Made by a program: the position numbers and the translations under genes. 64,000 bases of DNA from an uncultured Amphritea sp. (GTDB lineage: Bacteria > Pseudomonadota > Gammaproteobacteria > Pseudomonadales > Balneatricaceae): NCBI RefSeq assembly GCF_937127095.1, contig NZ_CAKZLP010000050.1, positions 1-64,000 on the forward strand, given 5' to 3'. The notes beneath the pieces were generated by a model that saw only the letters and a list, made by a program, of their open reading frames with translations, did no database searches and was not told the DNA's origin. This document shows positions 63,301-64,000 of the stretch, in pieces; position 1 is the first letter of the stretch; every line of letters begins with the position of its first letter.

Positions 63301-64000
63301 TTGTTGTTAAGTATGATGATCCGAATGAGACGGATAATACAACGCTCTTTAGAACCTATAACAATAACTATAGCGGAAATTGGACCTATTATTACGATAA
63401 TCAGGAAGTAAGCAGCGCTAGTAACAACACTACGGCTGATAAAAACTACCTGTTTACCTCCATTGAGCGCGATGAAGCTATTTTCTATCTGAGTGATCGG
63501 GAAGTTGCCGACGAGACAGTTGAAACGCTGTCTCCAGGCAATGATCTGTATCAACGGAATGAAGGCGATACTGCTGCCGATGGGGGTGCAGGTTCGATAA
63601 CCGTTAATGTTGGGGGAACCGATTACGCCTATGTTGAACATATTTTTGCGGTTCAGCGTCAGGTGGCAACCGCGGGTGAGGCAACTGTCGATTGGCGTGT
63701 TAGCACTTACTATAATGATCCGGTCGAAGTTGATGATTTCGTTGATCTGACTTTTGATGTGAATGGTGTGGTTACTGCTGCCAGTGTGTCGACTGCGTTT
63801 CCTTCGGGTACGGTGACATTTGCCGACGGTCAGGAGTGGGCGTATATCAAGTTTTATACGCTTGCGGATGATGTGGGTGAGTATGATGAAAGCTTCAGTG
63901 TCTATCTGGAAAATCCAAGTGCGGGTTCTTCAGTGTATAGCCTTGATGATGTTGGTGATCGTTATAGGAATACAGGATATATCAATAACGACGACACTCG
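54327..64000 (+). CDS. Giant Calx-beta repeat surface protein (partial)
   Basis: The frame is open from ATG 54327 to the window edge, at least 3,224 codons. There is no signal peptide, which fits type I secretion with a C-terminal signal beyond the window. Residues 1-110 are helical and acidic, followed by a Gly/Ser/Pro/Thr-rich linker to about 225. From about 55011 it consists of Calx-beta modules of 105-125 residues, each with EG near the start, TVDW-like, LPSGTLTFA-like and DExxxVTLSNP-like strands, and an INDD-type acidic end. I count 22 such ends and about 23 modules. One PPC domain is nested at 61809-62190. Calx-beta modules bind calcium, so a Ca-stiffened adhesin is likely. AGGA lies upstream of the start. 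Confidence 0.93.
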   Translation, partial: MNAINIDAVVELVQSVKEQIAAGQEQEPLIQQAAQQIADLLRDSGANEADILAVLMFLEQVLEKPEDPGLIEDFQLFLNNTFLDDTAAELTGLIPVAAETTPQGENLATGGGSGSGNAADRGSATGSDTATVPPSDPANTPADSPDVVFFKPPADLGFPELTGLTSEQITGRPAAQTAAEVSYLTLDANNPSSTGAGQQGAENTSLTTESFVYGDSSAGGGDVPPVTNLSSDYSISAPVASYEEGTSGLVTLVFEVNRTNPVTDTQITWRLAEALDAVTVTGTVDFVIGQTMAVVEVSVNADKLIESDADYIVLLESLDPSVRIIGPQASIRLIDDDGTVSIAVDQTSIEEGSTGTSQLLTYTVTRTNTVNASSVDWALTGLDAADLVAGQAQSGSLIFAAGVAEQTFTVEVLGDKTIEADELLSVSLSNPGDNLTLGTVTQADTAVTNDDGTVSIVVDQTSIEEGSIGTSQLLTYTVTRTNTVNASSVDWALTGLDAADLVQGQAQSGSLIFAAGVAEQTFTVEVLGDKTIEADELLSVSLSNPGDNLTLGDGSQIDTTIVNDDVSVSISVDRTEVLEGANGDATLLTYTVLRGTTVGGNSVDWSISGVDQTDLSNGQPMNGTINFADGQDSLTFTVSVAGDRSIETDENLLVTLSNPGDNLEITTPSATTRLTNDDGEVGISVSPVSILEGDLGGSQTLTYTLTRDNSLTASSVEWALSGLDPLRFGGTLPSGEATFAVGENSTTVELTVNGDRVIEPDENWTLTLSSPGDNLNLDATASSASAVVQDDDALISIAATQVRVDEGQEGEVTDVIFKVTRTSALEATTVDWRATGGDVDASDFVGGTLPSGSLSFAAGETEQFVTVQISGDRTLEYDETVTVVLENAGNNASIGVDSASAIVATDDIGFGIFADVTDVVEGASGSQTAITFTVVRSSVLDEASSIDYRLIPTGDSGVDSADFVTGQDLLNSNAGRPSGTVNFAPGETTQTVTLYVQGDAIPEANETFSIILANAPGNAQIIYGEISGQVRSDEMQYSIAAVTASTMEGTGEGGTAQFLVTRVGDTSQASTVGYQITGVGENPADASDFDGGVYPSGSVSFAPGESTQLIDVLLSGDTQLEGFETFAVTLSAQDDNTLITTATASHTIDPDDAAVSIEATNTILKEGSSATQDHTFTLTRTEYAGSAITVNWSLVGTGANPVDADDFGGTLPSGTITFAAGETLKTLTITPSADTSFEGNEGYGIVLTTGSEGFVLLNDTAAGVVLNDDVGLTLEATNLDEVEGNPGSLSQISFTVQRTGDLNSVTSVDWTLVPDAVDGISAADFADGAAALSGSLTFARGISSQVVNITLAADNDLEVDKGFSVQLSNPDPAIGTEILVGEVSGSILNDDAVFSLLPLSAVTEGDSGSKTVTLTVERSGDLSGIDSVEYSLAAAAGSTISGADFVGGTYPSGTLTFAPDELSKLISFDIVSDSVVEDDESFVVTINNPAPGATVDAGASEATVVISNDDDQLTLSAASADLAEGENGTTTDFTFTISRSGFTDKATSISWSVLGSGANAASADDFLDGILPSGVVDFIAGQTSATITVTVQGDFLREADEAFDVVLGSPADGTDVVVGSVAGQIRNDDTGLVIAPTTTDLAEGDSGSNIHVFTVSRTGTTTGTTTVNWTVSGDVDAADFGGTLPSGVLSFADGESSKTIELAVTGDSDIEADESFSVTLSGASGNADIETASASGTILADDIQLSIEALAVSVVEGTSGSNQVVQFSVTRSGDLASAVSVDWAATGLTADDFTAGVQFNGTLAFAANETSKLISLTLAGDNTLETDETLSVALTKHAGDAVFDRTWLGTDTATTDIINDDVQLTISADSAAIVEGNTADAASTPYTFTITRSSLLGPSSVDWAVQVAGGLSSAALNDFVAGQDALGSNSALPSGTAVFADGELTQQITVNLATDDNVEQSEAFSVVLSVSDADNVDLSSPSASGSISNDDSGFSIFAADSVKAEGDNNTTTFTFEVVRAGDLSGAAWVDWVVGASSQNPADADDFGGTFPQGTLNIPADTDTVTLSIEVSGDTLAEFAEGFIVSISNARLQAGGALGISAETNTAVGSIVNDDQNFAVTAANASLAEGDNSTQEVVFTITRAGDLSGTASIDYAVTGSAGVDSDDTTTALPSGALTFDPGVSELTVSVFVKGDLFGEDDETYTLTLNNPSVGVITGATAATVVTNDDASYEVSAPSNAYEGDAGVSTAFSFIVSRSGDISLAGTVEWAVQAATGLTAGDFVAGQDALGNGGLPSGVVSFAANENSQTITINVLGDLNLENDETLSVLFSNPTNGIFLDQSGAQVSTVTESATILSDDDSFSINAQTDSTFEGHSGDSILTYTVSRTGSLVGARDLTWTITGVDATDLADAQQMTGTVSFADGQDTADIEITLKGDTVTEADETLTVTLSGEPANSVIGTAAASTDILNDDATLSIANLLADKVEGNSAVAVTTGEVPGDNTSGFSVGSDGTYQGEIGDGGLDWTDTDWYRVNLVAGHEYKIRSEGSGSGNGNTLLPPRINGVYDVDGNYLGGVANTFTGSPSYTAETTFAPDTSGSYFVSAASYSGGGFEGIYTLRIEDLTDPGADVSYNPVTLVDYTFTLTRNGYLDQESSVEWRVGGGDDAVTTSDFYGTVDTLGDNSGLPSGSVSFAVGETTKTLTVQILADSVLEADESLQVTLSDPSTGSVIGTAVATGVVRNDDAELNITAGTASLSEGDAGHGTGVAYTYTVTRTGNTDQVTTVDWNVAHGTTDINDFSNGSNANITPSGTLTFSAGETSKEITVYVSGDTGVGSVETDETFSIQLSNANSGSSLGANGSFNSTILNDDAKLVLTVDDYEKAEGKTGENTVYNYTVSREGFLNQTTAFNWNVNDAESITHYNNGGVYDHTPSQRWEYDADITDFGGSFPTGGNITMASGDETASFAVTVPGDNTVEDDQWFVVNIAATSGYDEVVVKYDDPNETDNTTLFRTYNNNYSGNWTYYYDNQEVSSASNNTTADKNYLFTSIERDEAIFYLSDREVADETVETLSPGNDLYQRNEGDTAADGGAGSITVNVGGTDYAYVEHIFAVQRQVATAGEATVDWRVSTYYNDPVEVDDFVDLTFDVNGVVTAASVSTAFPSGTVTFADGQEWAYIKFYTLADDVGEYDESFSVYLENPSAGSSVYSLDDVGDRYRNTGYINNDDT
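55335..55982 (+). repeat. Near-identical pair of Calx-beta modules, 342-bp period
   Basis: The DNA from GATGGCACCGTCAG at 55335 repeats from 55677 with few changes over about 300 bp, including long stretches that are identical. All other modules share only protein-level similarity. This marks a recent duplication or conversion within the gene. Confidence 0.92.
61809..62190 (+). other. PPC domain nested in a Calx-beta module
   Basis: The segment reads DWTDTDWYRVNLVAGHEYKI, then TTFAPDTSGSYFVSAAS and GIYTLRIEDL, the pattern of bacterial pre-peptidase C-terminal domains. The host module begins before it (LSIANLLADKVEGNS) and resumes after it (YTFTLTRNGYLDQESSVEW), so the domain sits in an early loop of the Calx-beta fold. 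Confidence 0.75.

Noticed and set aside
55314..63641. Many minus-strand frames of 60-190 codons in the Calx-beta gene
   Set aside because: They are antisense shadows of a repetitive, biased coding sequence; they have no starts with ribosome sites and repeat with the modules.

Overview
The window looks like chromosomal DNA of a marine gammaproteobacterium of the Oceanospirillales type. This rests on the porin style, the PdhR/AceE/AceF set, a lactate/pyruvate-type TRAP system and Pseudomonas-like REP palindromes between genes. I cannot fix the genus. It opens with the 3' end of a 23S rRNA gene and a complete 5S rRNA gene (end of an rrn operon). It closes inside a giant Calx-beta repeat gene that runs off the right edge.

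Layout. 1-410: rRNA genes and terminator. 795-4973: three exported proteins (phytase/esterase-like beta-propeller, DUF2057/YccT-like protein with a Fur-like box, porin). 5336-9408 (minus): tRNA 2-selenouridine synthase, a YjdF-like membrane protein, and a translationally coupled sodium:solute symporter plus unusual metallophosphoesterase. 10094-16906 (minus): a carboxylate-use locus with TRAP transporter DctP-DctQ-DctM, a large FAD/Fe-S D-lactate-type dehydrogenase and a universal stress protein. Divergent to it is pdhR, followed by aceE and aceF. A perfect PdhR-type box between dctP and pdhR links three-carbon acid uptake to pyruvate dehydrogenase control.

23265-29490 is a patchwork in which ugd, a UDP-glucuronate epimerase, a HepT/MntA toxin-antitoxin pair and a beta-CASP RNA nuclease are separated by dense dispersed repeats. 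The main family is a 78-98 bp palindromic REP-like element. Many copies carry an extra 18-bp block exactly at the apex of one hairpin arm, and otherwise similar copies lack it. The 18-mer occurs about 12 times in the window, always between genes, and never to the right of about 29.5 kb.

29491-48524 is an AT-rich exopolysaccharide locus: O-antigen ligase/polymerase, priming glycosyl-1-phosphate transferase, SDR epimerase, acyltransferase, Wzy, Wzx, six glycosyltransferase-like proteins, two paralogous sulfotransferase-like proteins and a secreted GH16 glycanase. Together with the UDP-glucuronate genes upstream, this predicts an acidic, acylated and possibly sulfated polymer made by a Wzx/Wzy route. 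Export genes (wza/wzc) are not in the window. The locus contains decayed gene remnants and ends in an acyltransferase cut by a truncated IS5-type element.

49870-64000: a histidine kinase/response regulator pair, a 975-bp gap without a convincing gene, a TolC-family outer-membrane protein, and a giant protein of at least 3,200 codons built from about 23 Calx-beta modules with one PPC domain nested inside a module. The TolC neighbour suggests type I secretion of this surface protein.

The most unusual feature is the REP family with a modular 18-bp apical insert that can sit in either arm. I did not find a clear, wholly new protein-based system.
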